A stretch of DNA of 64,000 nt. Origin: Treponema primitia ZAS-1. Its GTDB lineage: Bacteria > Spirochaetota > Spirochaetia > Treponematales > Breznakiellaceae. Shown piece by piece: positions 38,291-46,810 of this stretch (positions are counted from its first letter, which is position 1; the number at the start of each line of letters is the position of its first letter). A program made the position numbers and the translations under genes. Under the pieces are notes generated by a model. The model saw only the letters and a program-made list of their open reading frames with translations, had not been told where the DNA came from and made no database searches. The DNA is taken from positions 66,188 through 130,187 of the forward strand of contig NZ_AEEA01000037.1 of NCBI RefSeq assembly GCF_000297095.1, read 5' to 3'.

Positions 38291-38464
38291 CTACTTAACC
38301 TTTGTTTCCTTGTGCAGGGTATGCTTCCGGTCAAAGGGGCAATATTTACTGAATTCCAGCTTTTCCTGGGTATTCCGACGGTTTTTTGAGGTCGTATAAT
38401 TTTTCCGCTTGCATTCAGTACACTGCAGGGCGACAAGCTCCACCGCTGTCTTTTTACTCGCCAT
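38291..38464 (-). CDS. rpmG: 50S ribosomal protein L33
   Basis: The 57-residue protein starts MASKKTAVELVALQCTECKR and ends HTLHKETKVK. It has the L33 motifs: a CTEC pair, KNYTTSKNRRNT and KYCPFDRKHTLHKE. The fourth zinc cysteine of the classic CxxC...CxxC set is Asp here, so zinc binding is probably incomplete. It lies between tRNA-Thr and tRNA-Trp, the usual place. Confidence 0.97.
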   Translation of the reverse strand: MASKKTAVELVALQCTECKRKNYTTSKNRRNTQEKLEFSKYCPFDRKHTLHKETKVK

Positions 38465-38484
38465 GTCTCTTCCTCCTACCTACC

Positions 38485-38557
38485 AGCCCTCGAACAGAAT
38501 CGAACTGTTGACCTTATCCTTACCATGGATATGCTCTGCCAACTGAGCTACAAGGGC
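38485..38557 (-). tRNA. tRNA-Thr (GGT anticodon)
   Basis: A 73-nt cloverleaf with acceptor stem GCCCTTG/CGAGGGC, D stem GCTC/GAGC, anticodon stem TATCC/GGATA around ATGGTAA (anticodon GGT), and T loop TTCGATT. CCA is not encoded. It is the first gene of the transcript that runs into rpmG and secE. Confidence 0.96.
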
Positions 38558-38568
38558 ATTACCCGCGC

Positions 38569-38596
38569 ATTTTACAAGGTCCTAGCAGGTTATCAA
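38569..38596 (-). promoter_or_regulatory. Promoter of the tRNA-Thr/rpmG/secE/nusG transcript
   Basis: On the minus strand TTGATA (38591-38596) and TAAAAT (38569-38574) are 16 bp apart, just upstream of tRNA-Thr. The bases after the -10 are GCGCGGG, a GC-rich discriminator of the kind linked to stringent control of stable RNA genes. The rest of 38597-38773 shows nothing definite. Confidence 0.65.
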
Positions 38597-38773
38597 AAAC
38601 CTCAATCTGTGTCAATAGATTGGCAGCCAAAAATTCAAACTATTATCCCTATGCCTAAAAACCATAGGAAAAGGGGGAAATCTAGGATTATTGTTAAGCA
38701 TAGCGAAAACAAGGGGATTTAGCAATGGGGGGCGGAACCGCCATGGGTTAAGCCTCCTGAAGATATCAAGCGA

Positions 38774-39502
38774 CTATAATTGCTCAACTTCTTCTAGGGT
38801 GAGGCCGGTATCTTCGGCAATCTGGTTTACCGGTATACCTCGGATTTTCATTTTGCGGGCAGTATTCCGCAGCCGCTCCAAGCCCTTCGCCTCGCCTATT
38901 GCGATGCCCTTAACTTCACCCAATGCGATGCCTTCATCCCGGCCTTCGTCTTTGGCGAATTCCATCATGGCGTACTTATCCCGGCGCGCTTTCTCCTTGT
39001 AGTCCGCTATCATCCGGCGCCGGTCGCTCCAACTGAGCTTTGCATACTCGTTTATTGCGGGTTTTACTTCGGGATGGGTTTTTGCCAGCATGGTGAAATC
39101 CTCCTTGGTTTTACACTTGAAGAATTGTAACCACGGCCAGATGGCCCGGTTATCGTCGGTTTCAGGAACCTTCGGTAATTCAAGTATAACCACCTTGAGT
39201 AAATCTGTAAATAAGCGCCCGGTTATGGGGTTCCGCAGGTCATAACTGTTCAAGTAATGCTCCTCTTCCGGGCAAAGGATATGGTTAGCGATAACTACGC
39301 AGATAGTCTGGTTGATCCTGCCGTAGTTAAAGCCGGCTTTCATCTGTTCAACCAGCATTTTAGCCAGGTAGTAGATGATGCGCTGGATGAAGAATTTGTA
39401 CCGCTCTACCTGTACCTCTATATTCACGATCCTGCCTGAGGCGGTGGTGAGCCGGGGGCGGAGGTGGGTTTTGCTTGAGTCTTGGTGAAAAAAAAGAACG
39501 AT
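38774..39502 (-). pseudogene. N-terminally truncated Rpn/PD-(D/E)XK-type transposase-nuclease
   Basis: The readable part (217 residues from GTG 39427) matches the C-terminal two thirds of the Rpn family: NIEVQVERYKFFIQRIIYYL, then CVVIANHIL and a C-terminal helix with IALGEVKGIAIGEAKG repeats. The same frame stays open upstream to about 39502 and encodes RLTTASGRI, but no ATG, GTG or TTG provides a start and the catalytic N-terminal region is missing. Members promote RecA-independent recombination. The gene is most likely a remnant. A run of eight A at 39488-39495 lies in the open extension. Confidence 0.7.
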
Positions 39503-39667
39503 TCAGGAGCTGCCGAGGAATTTTTTGATAGCCCCCAGGGGAACGGCGTACAGCTTAGAATCTATCTCGACTGTAAAGGGTTCATTTTTCTTCCGGTTCG
39601 AAAAGTCTATGATTTTTCCGCGCTTCCCGCTGTCTAATTCAATGGTGGATCCAATTATATCCCCGTG
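39503..39667 (-). other. Orphan coding-like fragment after marR
   Basis: The frame directly after the marR stop stays open for 54 codons to a TGA at 39503 and encodes a balanced sequence with IELDSGKRGKIIDFS and SKLYAVPLGAIKKFLGSS. No usual start codon is present. It may be the end of a gene otherwise lost next to the truncated Rpn gene, or a readthrough tail of MarR. No family was recognised. Confidence 0.35.
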
Positions 39668-40114
39668 TTACTCCCGGTCAGATTCTTCCATAACTGACAA
39701 GAAACGGTTGACCAGCGTTATGAGGCTGTGGGTTTCGTCTACGCCAAAGCGCCCGATAATTTCCGTAAGCCGTTTTTCGGTTTTTCGCTGGGTCTTTTCA
39801 ATAAACTGGGTTCCCTTTTCGGTGAGAGAAAGTACAATGCATCTCCGGTTTTCTTTGTTCGTTTCCCGGGTTAAAAAACCTTTTTTTTCGAGGGAAGCAA
39901 GCATTTGTGAGACCGCGGGTTTTGTAACCGATAATTCGTTTCTGATTTTTTCGCAGCTCAAATCTCCGTTGTGTTCCTTAATATAGTAGAGCAACGTAAA
40001 TGACGCGAGATTCATCTCGTCTTCCTTAGGAAGAACAGCGGGGCGGAACGTACTGGTGAATTTTTTTAACATAAAAAGAGAACGGAGTAATTCATTGTGC
40101 AGTTCATTTTTCAT
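39668..40114 (-). CDS. MarR-family transcriptional regulator
   Basis: The 148-residue protein has the winged helix-turn-helix of MarR: FTLLYYIKEHNGDLSCEKI, then SVTKPAVSQMLASLEKKGFL and RCIVLSLTEKG. It overlaps the MATE transporter gene by 11 bp and lies downstream of it. That arrangement is typical of a regulator that represses its own drug-efflux operon. A candidate operator lies upstream of the transporter at 41476-41504. Confidence 0.92.
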   Translation of the reverse strand: MKNELHNELLRSLFMLKKFTSTFRPAVLPKEDEMNLASFTLLYYIKEHNGDLSCEKIRNELSVTKPAVSQMLASLEKKGFLTRETNKENRRCIVLSLTEKGTQFIEKTQRKTEKRLTEIIGRFGVDETHSLITLVNRFLSVMEESDRE

Positions 40115-41459
40115 GATGCTTTAATTCCTTTAACAGGCCGCGCACCAAAAAGAGCGCAATCGTGGTGGTAGCTATATCCGCAACGGGTTGTGAATATACA
40201 AAACCCTCGAATCCCCAAAAATGATTAAACACATAAACAAGGGGGATATAAAACAAACACTGTCTTCCCAGGGATACTATCGTCCCCAGTACCGGTTTTC
40301 CAAGGGCTTGGAATGTAACCATAATGGTCATCTGAATGCCCATAACAGGAAGCCCAAATAAAAAAGCGTGGAGAAAGCTTGCTCCCGCGGTAATCGTTGG
40401 GGCGTCATTGATAAAAAGCGCAATGATACTGCGCCCCGCCAGGGCAAAGGCGCCGACAAAAAATAACGCCAGAGCGGTGGTATACATAAAGGTTATCTTC
40501 ATGCCCTTTTTGAGACGCCCATAGTTTTTAGCCCCGTAGTTAAACCCGGCAAAGGGCTGGTAACCCATGGCCAGGGCCATTATCAGCATAAAACTTAAAC
40601 TTTCAACCCGTATGGTAACTCCCATACCGGCAATTACCAGGTCGCCGTAACTTGCGGCCATAAGATTCCGTACCGCCATCGCAAGGCTCATCACAATATT
40701 TGAAAGCGCCGCGGGCAGTCCGATTTTGAGAATCTCTCCGTATATCTTCCCGGAAGGCTTAAAATCCCGGGGGTGTATGGAAAGCATGGTATGGGGGGAC
40801 ATAAAACACCAAAGGAGATACACCAGTGAAGCGGCCTGTCCTATCACGGTGGCCCATGCCGCGCCTGCGGTTCCCATGTGAAAAACCAAAATAAACACCG
40901 GGTCAAGAATGATGTTAAGGATTATGCCGATAAGCGTACCAATCATTGCCTTATCGGTGGCGCCTTCACTCCTGATTTGTCCCGATAAGGAAATATTGAG
41001 CAGCGCAATGACGATAAATCCGGAAATTATCGTAAAATAACTATCGGCGTAAGGAAACGTTACGTCACTCGTTCCGATGACGTGTAAAATCGGCTTACGG
41101 AACAGAAGCATGGCAATCGTAATAACCACCCCGGCGAGGATGGTTGTATAAAAAGACACCGCGTTGGTACGTCTTGCGGTTTCTATTTCCCGCGCCCCGA
41201 GCATACGGGAGATATAACTTGACGCCCCTACGCCGAATATGTTCCCTATACCCTGGGACACCATAAAAAGCGGCATTGCCAGCGAAATACCCGCCACCAT
41301 GTTCGGGTCCCCGGTCTGCCCGATAAAAAACGTATCGGTCATATTGTAGACCAACTGGGCGATCATGCTGAACATCATCGGAAGCGCAAGCCGTATAATG
41401 CTGACCCAAACCGGTGTTGTTTCCATTAAATGTAAGTTCCTGTTGCCCATTTGAGCCAT
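40104..41459 (-). CDS. MATE-family multidrug efflux transporter
   Basis: The 451-residue protein has twelve predicted membrane segments and MATE motifs, including MIAQLVYNMTDTFFIGQTGD near the N-terminus, AGISLAMPLF and NIILDPVFI. It exports cationic compounds using a sodium or proton gradient. Co-transcribed with the MarR gene. TTACAT is not visible as a promoter, but the upstream dyad overlaps the expected control region. Confidence 0.93.
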   Translation of the reverse strand: MAQMGNRNLHLMETTPVWVSIIRLALPMMFSMIAQLVYNMTDTFFIGQTGDPNMVAGISLAMPLFMVSQGIGNIFGVGASSYISRMLGAREIETARRTNAVSFYTTILAGVVITIAMLLFRKPILHVIGTSDVTFPYADSYFTIISGFIVIALLNISLSGQIRSEGATDKAMIGTLIGIILNIILDPVFILVFHMGTAGAAWATVIGQAASLVYLLWCFMSPHTMLSIHPRDFKPSGKIYGEILKIGLPAALSNIVMSLAMAVRNLMAASYGDLVIAGMGVTIRVESLSFMLIMALAMGYQPFAGFNYGAKNYGRLKKGMKITFMYTTALALFFVGAFALAGRSIIALFINDAPTITAGASFLHAFLFGLPVMGIQMTIMVTFQALGKPVLGTIVSLGRQCLFYIPLVYVFNHFWGFEGFVYSQPVADIATTTIALFLVRGLLKELKHHEK

Positions 41460-41475
41460 TGTTTACCCCGCAATT

Positions 41476-41504
41476 GTTAAAGTCTTAAAGATTAAGCTAT
41501 TAAC
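41476..41504. promoter_or_regulatory. Nested 29-bp palindrome, putative MarR operator
   Basis: GTTAA, CTTAA, TTAAG and TTAAC are spaced by exactly 3 bp each, forming a nested dyad centred at 41490. It begins 17 bp upstream of the MATE ATG. The size and symmetry fit a dimeric or double-dimeric repressor. It might also affect the divergent deoD gene. Confidence 0.65.
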
Positions 41505-41622
41505 TTTACGGTACAATAAATTGTTCACCAAAACAAGGGGGCAAGAATTCCAAATTAGGAATAACTGACAAGGGGTAGATCCTCCCCGCCGTTGGTCTTA
41601 GTATTTAATAGAAGGAGTTACC

Positions 41623-42327
41623 ATGTCCACTCATATTGCGGCAAAACCTGGGGATATCGCCGAGACGATTCTGCTGCCCGGAGACCCCCTGCGGGCCAAG
41701 TTTATCGCGGAAAATTTCCTGGAGAAGCCGGTTCAGTACACCGGGGTGCGGAATATGTTTGGGTATACCGGAATCTACAAGGGGAAACGGGTATCCGTAC
41801 AGGGGACAGGGATGGGGATTCCTTCAATTTCTATCTACGTTAATGAGCTGTTTCGGGATTACAATGTCCGCCGGGCCATACGCATCGGGACGGCGGGGGC
41901 CATAGTACCGGAACTTAAGCTCCGGGATCTGGTTATAGCCATGTCGGCGTCCACCGATTCGGGGGCCAACAGCATCCGCTTTGGGGGGAGAAACTTCGCC
42001 CCCACCGCAGCCTTCAGTCTCCTTAAGACCGCCTACGACACGGCAGTTGCCAAGGGTTGGCAGCCTAAGGTGGGACCCATTGTTTCATCGGATATGTTTT
42101 ATACCGAGGACCCGGAAGAATGGAAGCTCTGGGCAAAATTCGGCGTTATGGCGGTGGAAATGGAGACGGCGGAACTCTACACCCTGGCGGCCAAATACGG
42201 CCGGGAAGCCCTGGCATTGCTAACCATCTCGGACAGCCTGGTCTCAGGTGAGACGACCAGCGCCGAGGAACGGCAAACCGCCTTTACCAGGATGATGGAG
42301 GTAGCCTTGGAAACGGCTATCTCCTGA
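41623..42327 (+). CDS. deoD: Purine-nucleoside phosphorylase (DeoD type)
   Basis: The 234-residue hexameric-type enzyme carries MSTHIAAKPGDIAETILLPG, GTGMGIPSISIYVNELF and the active-site MAVEMETAELY. The catalytic Asp lies in ISDSLVSGE. It phosphorolyses purine nucleosides to base and ribose 1-phosphate in the cytoplasm. AGAAGGAG precedes the ATG. The next gene starts 7 bp after its stop. Confidence 0.97.
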   Translation: MSTHIAAKPGDIAETILLPGDPLRAKFIAENFLEKPVQYTGVRNMFGYTGIYKGKRVSVQGTGMGIPSISIYVNELFRDYNVRRAIRIGTAGAIVPELKLRDLVIAMSASTDSGANSIRFGGRNFAPTAAFSLLKTAYDTAVAKGWQPKVGPIVSSDMFYTEDPEEWKLWAKFGVMAVEMETAELYTLAAKYGREALALLTISDSLVSGETTSAEERQTAFTRMMEVALETAIS

Positions 42328-42334
42328 GGCAGAT

Positions 42335-43264
42335 ATGGCTATCAACAAGGCCATGCGGGCGGCGCTCAAAACTATTGCTTACCTGAACCTGAATGTGGAT
42401 ATCAAAAAAAGCTATAAGGTTGAACGGCATTTTGAAAACCTGGGCGCCCGGTTACGCCCCATACCGGCGGAATACTCCGTCTGGGACCACGTTGTCAGCT
42501 CCGGGGATTACGAGATACCGGTACGGGTTTTCCTGCCAAAAAAAGGGAAGCCCCGGCGGCTCCTGCTGTTTTTCCACGGCGGCGGCTGGGTTCTGGGGAG
42601 CATTGAAAGCTATACCGAGATGTGTACCCGTTTGGCAGGGGCCACTTCCAGTATCGTGGTTTCCGTAGATTACCGGCTTGCCCCGGAATACAAGTTCCCC
42701 ACCGCTCCGGAGGATTGCTACGCCGTGGCCCGGGAACTGTTTATGGGAAATAGTCTTTTGAACGTGAACCCTGCCAATATAACTATCATCGGTGACAGCG
42801 CCGGGGGAAATCTTGCAGCGGCGGTTTCCCTCATGGCCCGGGACCGGGGGGAGTTTCTGCCGCCCCGCCAAATACTGATCTACCCCGCCACCGCCGCGGA
42901 CCACAGCGAAAATTCACCCTTTGAGTCCATACGGACCAACGGATACGATTATCTTTTAACTTCAAAAAGAGTTGAGGATATGCTAGAATTGTATAAGGGC
43001 TCCGGGGCGGATTCGGTGAACCCCTACTTTGCCCCCCTGGAAGCGTCGGATTTGAGCCGTCAGCCCAGGACCTTGATTATCACCGCCGAGTATTGCCCCC
43101 TCCGGGATGAGGGGGAATTTTATGGAAAGAGGCTGGAAACAGCGGGGAATCAGGTGGAAGTTTACCGGATGAAGGATGCCTTCCACGCATATATGATGCT
43201 GCCCCCCCGTTTTGTCCATGTAAAAAAGACCTACGAATTGATCAACAACTTTTTGGATAATTAG
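42335..43264 (+). CDS. Alpha/beta hydrolase (hormone-sensitive lipase family)
   Basis: The 309-residue protein has the HSL-type oxyanion motif HGGGWVLGS near residue 80, DYRLAPEYKFP, and the nucleophile elbow GDSAGGN near residue 150. The Asp-His pair sits in PLRDEGE and DAFHAYM. It should hydrolyse small carboxylic esters in the cytoplasm. It lies between deoD and an acyltransferase-like gene with 7-9 bp gaps, which makes it the first member of a likely three-gene unit with the acyltransferase and DUF6320 genes. Confidence 0.88.
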   Translation: MAINKAMRAALKTIAYLNLNVDIKKSYKVERHFENLGARLRPIPAEYSVWDHVVSSGDYEIPVRVFLPKKGKPRRLLLFFHGGGWVLGSIESYTEMCTRLAGATSSIVVSVDYRLAPEYKFPTAPEDCYAVARELFMGNSLLNVNPANITIIGDSAGGNLAAAVSLMARDRGEFLPPRQILIYPATAADHSENSPFESIRTNGYDYLLTSKRVEDMLELYKGSGADSVNPYFAPLEASDLSRQPRTLIITAEYCPLRDEGEFYGKRLETAGNQVEVYRMKDAFHAYMMLPPRFVHVKKTYELINNFLDN

Positions 43265-43272
43265 GGGGCCCC

Positions 43273-44556
43273 GTGTATTCCGCCAAATGGCACCGGCTTG
43301 ATAATGCTGCAAAGATCTTTCCCCCCAGCACCACCAAGGATGATACCAAGGTTTTTCGTTTCTGCTGCGAACTCCATGAGGATGTGGACGCAGAAACTCT
43401 GCAGCGTGCCCTCAATACCAGCCTTGAACAATTCCCCTTTTACCGCTTCATCATACGCAGGGGCTTCTTTTGGTACTACTTTGAAAAAAGCGATATACAA
43501 CCCCAGGTACGGGAGGAATATAAGCCCCCCTGCGCCCCCCTGTACGATGTAAACCGGGCAAATCTGCTTTTTGAGCTGAACTTTTACAGAAAACGTATTA
43601 ACCTTGAACTCTACCATGCCCTGTCCGATGGGATGGGAGCCTTACAGTTTCTCAAAACCATTGTCTATTACTATCTTCTTGAAAAGTACCGGGGAATTAT
43701 TGATAACAATATCCGCCTGGAAGATAATAACGCTTCGAATGAACAAAGAAGCGGGGATGCCTTTGATAAATACTATTCAAAGGAGAAATCCGTTAAAATA
43801 CCCAAACTGCCCCATGCCTACCGTATCAAGGGCGAACGGCTTCCCGAATCCCGGCTTGGCATTATTGAGGGGCATATTTCTGCCGCAGCGTTACTGCAAA
43901 AAACCCATGAATACCATGCCACCATGGGAGAATTTCTTTCCGCCCTGCTTATTTGTTCCATCCACGACGGTATGAAAGTTCGGGATGAAAACCGGCCGGT
44001 CTCCCTCACTATTCCTGTGGATCTGCGGCGCTATTTTGCCACCCCCACGGCGCGGAATTTTTTCAGCGTCATCAATGTGTCCCATAATTTTGCCGTCCAG
44101 GGAAAAAATTTCGAGGATGTCCTGGCCCAGGTACGGCTTTCCTTTAAGGCCCAGTTAGGGCCGGAAAAAATCTATGAACGGCTGAACCAGCTAAGCTCTT
44201 TGGAACATGCCCTGCCTATCAAGGTGGTTCCCCTGGCGGTAAAGGTTCCGGTTCTCAAGAATGCTGCATGGAAGGCGGAGAAGGAGGACAGCGCAGCCTT
44301 TTCCAATATCGGAAAAATCACCATGCCCGCGGAAATGACCCCCCATATACGCTCATTCTGCATGACCACCTGCACGAAACGTCATCAGGTGTGTATAACA
44401 TCCTTTGAGGATAACCTGGTTATCAGTTTTTCATCCCCCTTTATAAGCAGTGATGTTCAGAGGGCCTTTTTTCGTACCCTCAGCAGCTTCGGTTTGGATA
44501 TTGAAATTGTGTCCAACACGGAAGAACTTGGAGCGCCCCATGTTGTTTTGTCATAA
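43273..44556 (+). CDS. HxxxDG acyltransferase-like protein (alcohol acetyltransferase/condensation type)
   Basis: The 427-residue protein starts at a GTG with AGGGGGG in front. It holds HALSDGMGALQFL near residue 115, the HxxxDG catalytic motif of BAHD/condensation/wax-ester-type acyltransferases. Two-lobed chloramphenicol-acetyltransferase folds are common here. The substrate cannot be read. It shares a 17-bp overlap with the DUF6320 gene and sits beside a lipase-like hydrolase, suggesting acyl-ester making or remodelling. Confidence 0.8.
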   Translation: MYSAKWHRLDNAAKIFPPSTTKDDTKVFRFCCELHEDVDAETLQRALNTSLEQFPFYRFIIRRGFFWYYFEKSDIQPQVREEYKPPCAPLYDVNRANLLFELNFYRKRINLELYHALSDGMGALQFLKTIVYYYLLEKYRGIIDNNIRLEDNNASNEQRSGDAFDKYYSKEKSVKIPKLPHAYRIKGERLPESRLGIIEGHISAAALLQKTHEYHATMGEFLSALLICSIHDGMKVRDENRPVSLTIPVDLRRYFATPTARNFFSVINVSHNFAVQGKNFEDVLAQVRLSFKAQLGPEKIYERLNQLSSLEHALPIKVVPLAVKVPVLKNAAWKAEKEDSAAFSNIGKITMPAEMTPHIRSFCMTTCTKRHQVCITSFEDNLVISFSSPFISSDVQRAFFRTLSSFGLDIEIVSNTEELGAPHVVLS

Positions 44557-45208
44557 ATGCAGGGTTAGGGTTGGGGGAAGTCCCCGCCGCTGCCCCCTCT
44601 GTCAGGGGGAACTGTCCGGGGAAGCCGAACCTGGTCTGGACGTGTTCCCGGAAATCCCCATCCTGCCGGTTCCCAACAAGCGGCTCATCAGCTTTATTGC
44701 CTTTGGTACCATCGCTGTGGCGGTTATAACCGTGGCGATCAATATTGCTATCCCCTCGGGGGGTGTATGGTGGTCCCTCTTTGTCATTGCGGGACTGGGC
44801 AGCCTCTGGCTTTCCTTTCTGGTCATCAATAACCAATGGTGGAATATTCCAAAAATAATTTTTCTGCAGCTCCTGGTTATTTCGGTTATGGTTCTCCTCT
44901 GGGATTTTTTTACGGGTTTTTATAAATGGTCATTGAACTTTGTTATCCCCACCCTCTTTAGCTGTTCCATGATAGCCCTGGCGGTATTTGCCAAGGTCCG
45001 CAGACTAAAGGTAGAGGATTATATCATATTTTTAGGCATCATCAGCGTGATCAGTATTTTTTCTTTGCTGCTCATCATTTTTCATGTGGTTACCATTGTT
45101 TATCCCGCAGTAATCTGCTTTGCCCTTTCCCTTATTTCCCTGGCCTTCCTGCTGGTCTTTGAGGGCAGAGCCCTCTGGGAAGAATTACAGCGGCGGATGC
45201 ACCTGTAG
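44540..45208 (+). CDS. DUF6320 membrane protein with N-terminal zinc ribbon
   Basis: The ATG at 44540 with GGAG upstream gives MLFCHKCRVRVGGSPRRCPL, a CxxC plus CPLC zinc ribbon. Six hydrophobic segments follow (about residues 48-215). It is 222 residues. The gene overlaps the acyltransferase gene by 17 bp. This pair occurs in other gut anaerobes with an alpha/beta hydrolase, as far as I recall. Its role is unknown; a membrane partner of the acyltransferase is an inference. Confidence 0.75.
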   Translation: MLFCHKCRVRVGGSPRRCPLCQGELSGEAEPGLDVFPEIPILPVPNKRLISFIAFGTIAVAVITVAINIAIPSGGVWWSLFVIAGLGSLWLSFLVINNQWWNIPKIIFLQLLVISVMVLLWDFFTGFYKWSLNFVIPTLFSCSMIALAVFAKVRRLKVEDYIIFLGIISVISIFSLLLIIFHVVTIVYPAVICFALSLISLAFLLVFEGRALWEELQRRMHL

Positions 45209-45215
45209 AAAGCAT

Positions 45216-45233
45216 AATGTAAACGATTACATT
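45216..45233. promoter_or_regulatory. LacI-type operator of the fucose operon
   Basis: AATGTAAACGATTACATT is an 18-bp dyad with the central CG typical of LacI-family operators. It lies just upstream of the fucU promoter, and a LacI-family gene is second in the operon. Confidence 0.75.
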
Positions 45234-45239
45234 TTTCTC

Positions 45240-45271
45240 TTGACAAATTGCTCTTTCGGCTTGATTATAAT
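45240..45271 (+). promoter_or_regulatory. Promoter of fucU-lacI-fucI
   Basis: TTGACA (45240-45245) is followed by GATTAT after 17 bp and by TATAAT at 45266-45271 after 20 bp. The upstream LacI-type operator ends 7 bp before the -35. Which -10 is used is unclear. Confidence 0.6.
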
Positions 45272-45292
45272 AGTACAATATGGGAGGTTACT

Positions 45293-45736
45293 ATGCTTAT
45301 TGGTATTGATCCGGTTATCAGCCCCGAACTTTTGGATGCCCTGTTCCGTATGGGTCACGGGGATGAGCTTATCCTGGCGGACGCTTTTTTCCCCGGAGAT
45401 TCCTGTAATTCCCGGGTGATCCGGGCGGATGGTATCAGAATTCCCGCTTTGCTGGACGGGATCCTGGCCCTGATGAATCTGGACTACGCAGTACCCCATC
45501 CGGTGATGATGATGCAGGTCATGCCTGGGGATACCCTGGATCTTGGGGTGGAAAAATCATATCAGGCGGTAATTGACCGGCATTGGCCCGGAACTCCCCC
45601 GGTTGAGCGGATTGAACGGTTTGCCTTCTATGAGCGGACCAAAAAAGCCTTTGCAGTGGTCATGACCGGCGAAACCGTAAAATATGGGAATATAATTCTA
45701 AAGAAAGGGGTTATCCCCCTGGATAAGAAGCTGTAA
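45293..45736 (+). CDS. fucU: L-fucose mutarotase (RbsD/FucU family)
   Basis: The 147-residue protein has the RbsD/FucU fold pattern: GIDPVISPELLDALFRMGHG, with a DELILADAFFPG segment near the catalytic His/Asp, and RIERFAFYERTKKAFAVVMT. FucU interconverts alpha- and beta-fucose for the isomerase, which is two genes away. GGGAGG precedes the ATG. It is the first gene of the operon. Confidence 0.9.
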   Translation: MLIGIDPVISPELLDALFRMGHGDELILADAFFPGDSCNSRVIRADGIRIPALLDGILALMNLDYAVPHPVMMMQVMPGDTLDLGVEKSYQAVIDRHWPGTPPVERIERFAFYERTKKAFAVVMTGETVKYGNIILKKGVIPLDKKL

Positions 45737-45745
45737 AAGGGTGTA

Positions 45746-46768
45746 TTGGACCTTCAAATGAAAGGGCAGACCATACGGGATGTTGCCGCAGCCGCTGGGG
45801 TCTCCACTGCCACGGTATCCCGGGCTCTTGCCCCGGACAGTACCGGCCAAGTGTCCGAAAAAACCCGGTTACGGGTCTCTTTGGCGGTGAAAAAACTAGG
45901 ATACCGGCCTAACCATACAGCCCGGAGCCTTAAAACCCGGTCTACCAGGACGGTAGCGATCATTGCCCCGGAACTGGCCAACGATTTTTTCATGGATCTG
46001 GCGGAAGGGATTGAACGGGTACTGGATGCCCAGGGCTATACCATGCTTATCGCCTCTTCGGCAAATTCCGTGGAGGAAGAGCAGAAGCGGACCTCCCTAC
46101 TGGCGGATCGTATGGTGGATGGTATGGTGGTTATCCCCGCGGGCGCCCAGGGGAAACACCTAAAGGTGATCGCCCGGCGGGGATTCCCCTTGGTACTGGT
46201 GGATAGGCTGGTGGAAGGGATCGATCTGGATGCGGTGCTTTCGGATAACGACGGAGGCGCATTTGACCTTACCCAGCGTCTCCTTTCCGATGGGTTTAAA
46301 CGTATCGTTTTTGTCGGGGGGAATAGCGTCATTTCCACCGCCCGGGAGCGCTTTTCCGGTTTTTCCCGGGCGCTGGGGGAGGCGGGAATCCGGTCTGAAC
46401 CGGAGTGGATACGTCTGACCGGCATGGGGGTAGAGGATGGGTACCAGGGTATGGATACCATTCTCAAGTCCCCGCAAACCTTGGAAGCCCTGGTGGCAGT
46501 GAACAGTTTGGTTCACCTGGGGATGGAGCGGAGGCTTCTGGAATGGGTCCGTGAAGGGCGGAAGCTTCCACCGGTGGTTATAGCCGCTTTTGATGAGACG
46601 CGGTATACCCCATTTTTACCGGCCTGCCGGTATACGGCGGCCCAGGATGCGGTAAGCATTGGAGAAAAGGCGGGACAGCGTATCCTTGAACGGATTAGTC
46701 TGAAAAAACAAAACCGGAAAACCGGGAGCCGGATCATCCGAATCCCGGTAACTATTATTCGTCATTAA
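45746..46768 (+). CDS. LacI-family transcriptional regulator of fucose use
   Basis: The 340-residue protein has the N-terminal HTH (TIRDVAAAAGVSTATVSRAL) and hinge, then a periplasmic-binding-like sugar domain (VAIIAPELANDFFMDLAEGI, GGAFDLTQRL). A TTG at 45746 and an ATG at 45758 are both possible; a GGG-rich site supports the TTG. It most likely binds the operator at 45216 and is induced by a fucose-related ligand. Confidence 0.9.
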   Translation: MDLQMKGQTIRDVAAAAGVSTATVSRALAPDSTGQVSEKTRLRVSLAVKKLGYRPNHTARSLKTRSTRTVAIIAPELANDFFMDLAEGIERVLDAQGYTMLIASSANSVEEEQKRTSLLADRMVDGMVVIPAGAQGKHLKVIARRGFPLVLVDRLVEGIDLDAVLSDNDGGAFDLTQRLLSDGFKRIVFVGGNSVISTARERFSGFSRALGEAGIRSEPEWIRLTGMGVEDGYQGMDTILKSPQTLEALVAVNSLVHLGMERRLLEWVREGRKLPPVVIAAFDETRYTPFLPACRYTAAQDAVSIGEKAGQRILERISLKKQNRKTGSRIIRIPVTIIRH

Positions 46769-46810
46769 GGGGCGGATTTTTCCACCCCATAAGTTTACAG
46801 GAGGCAAAGA

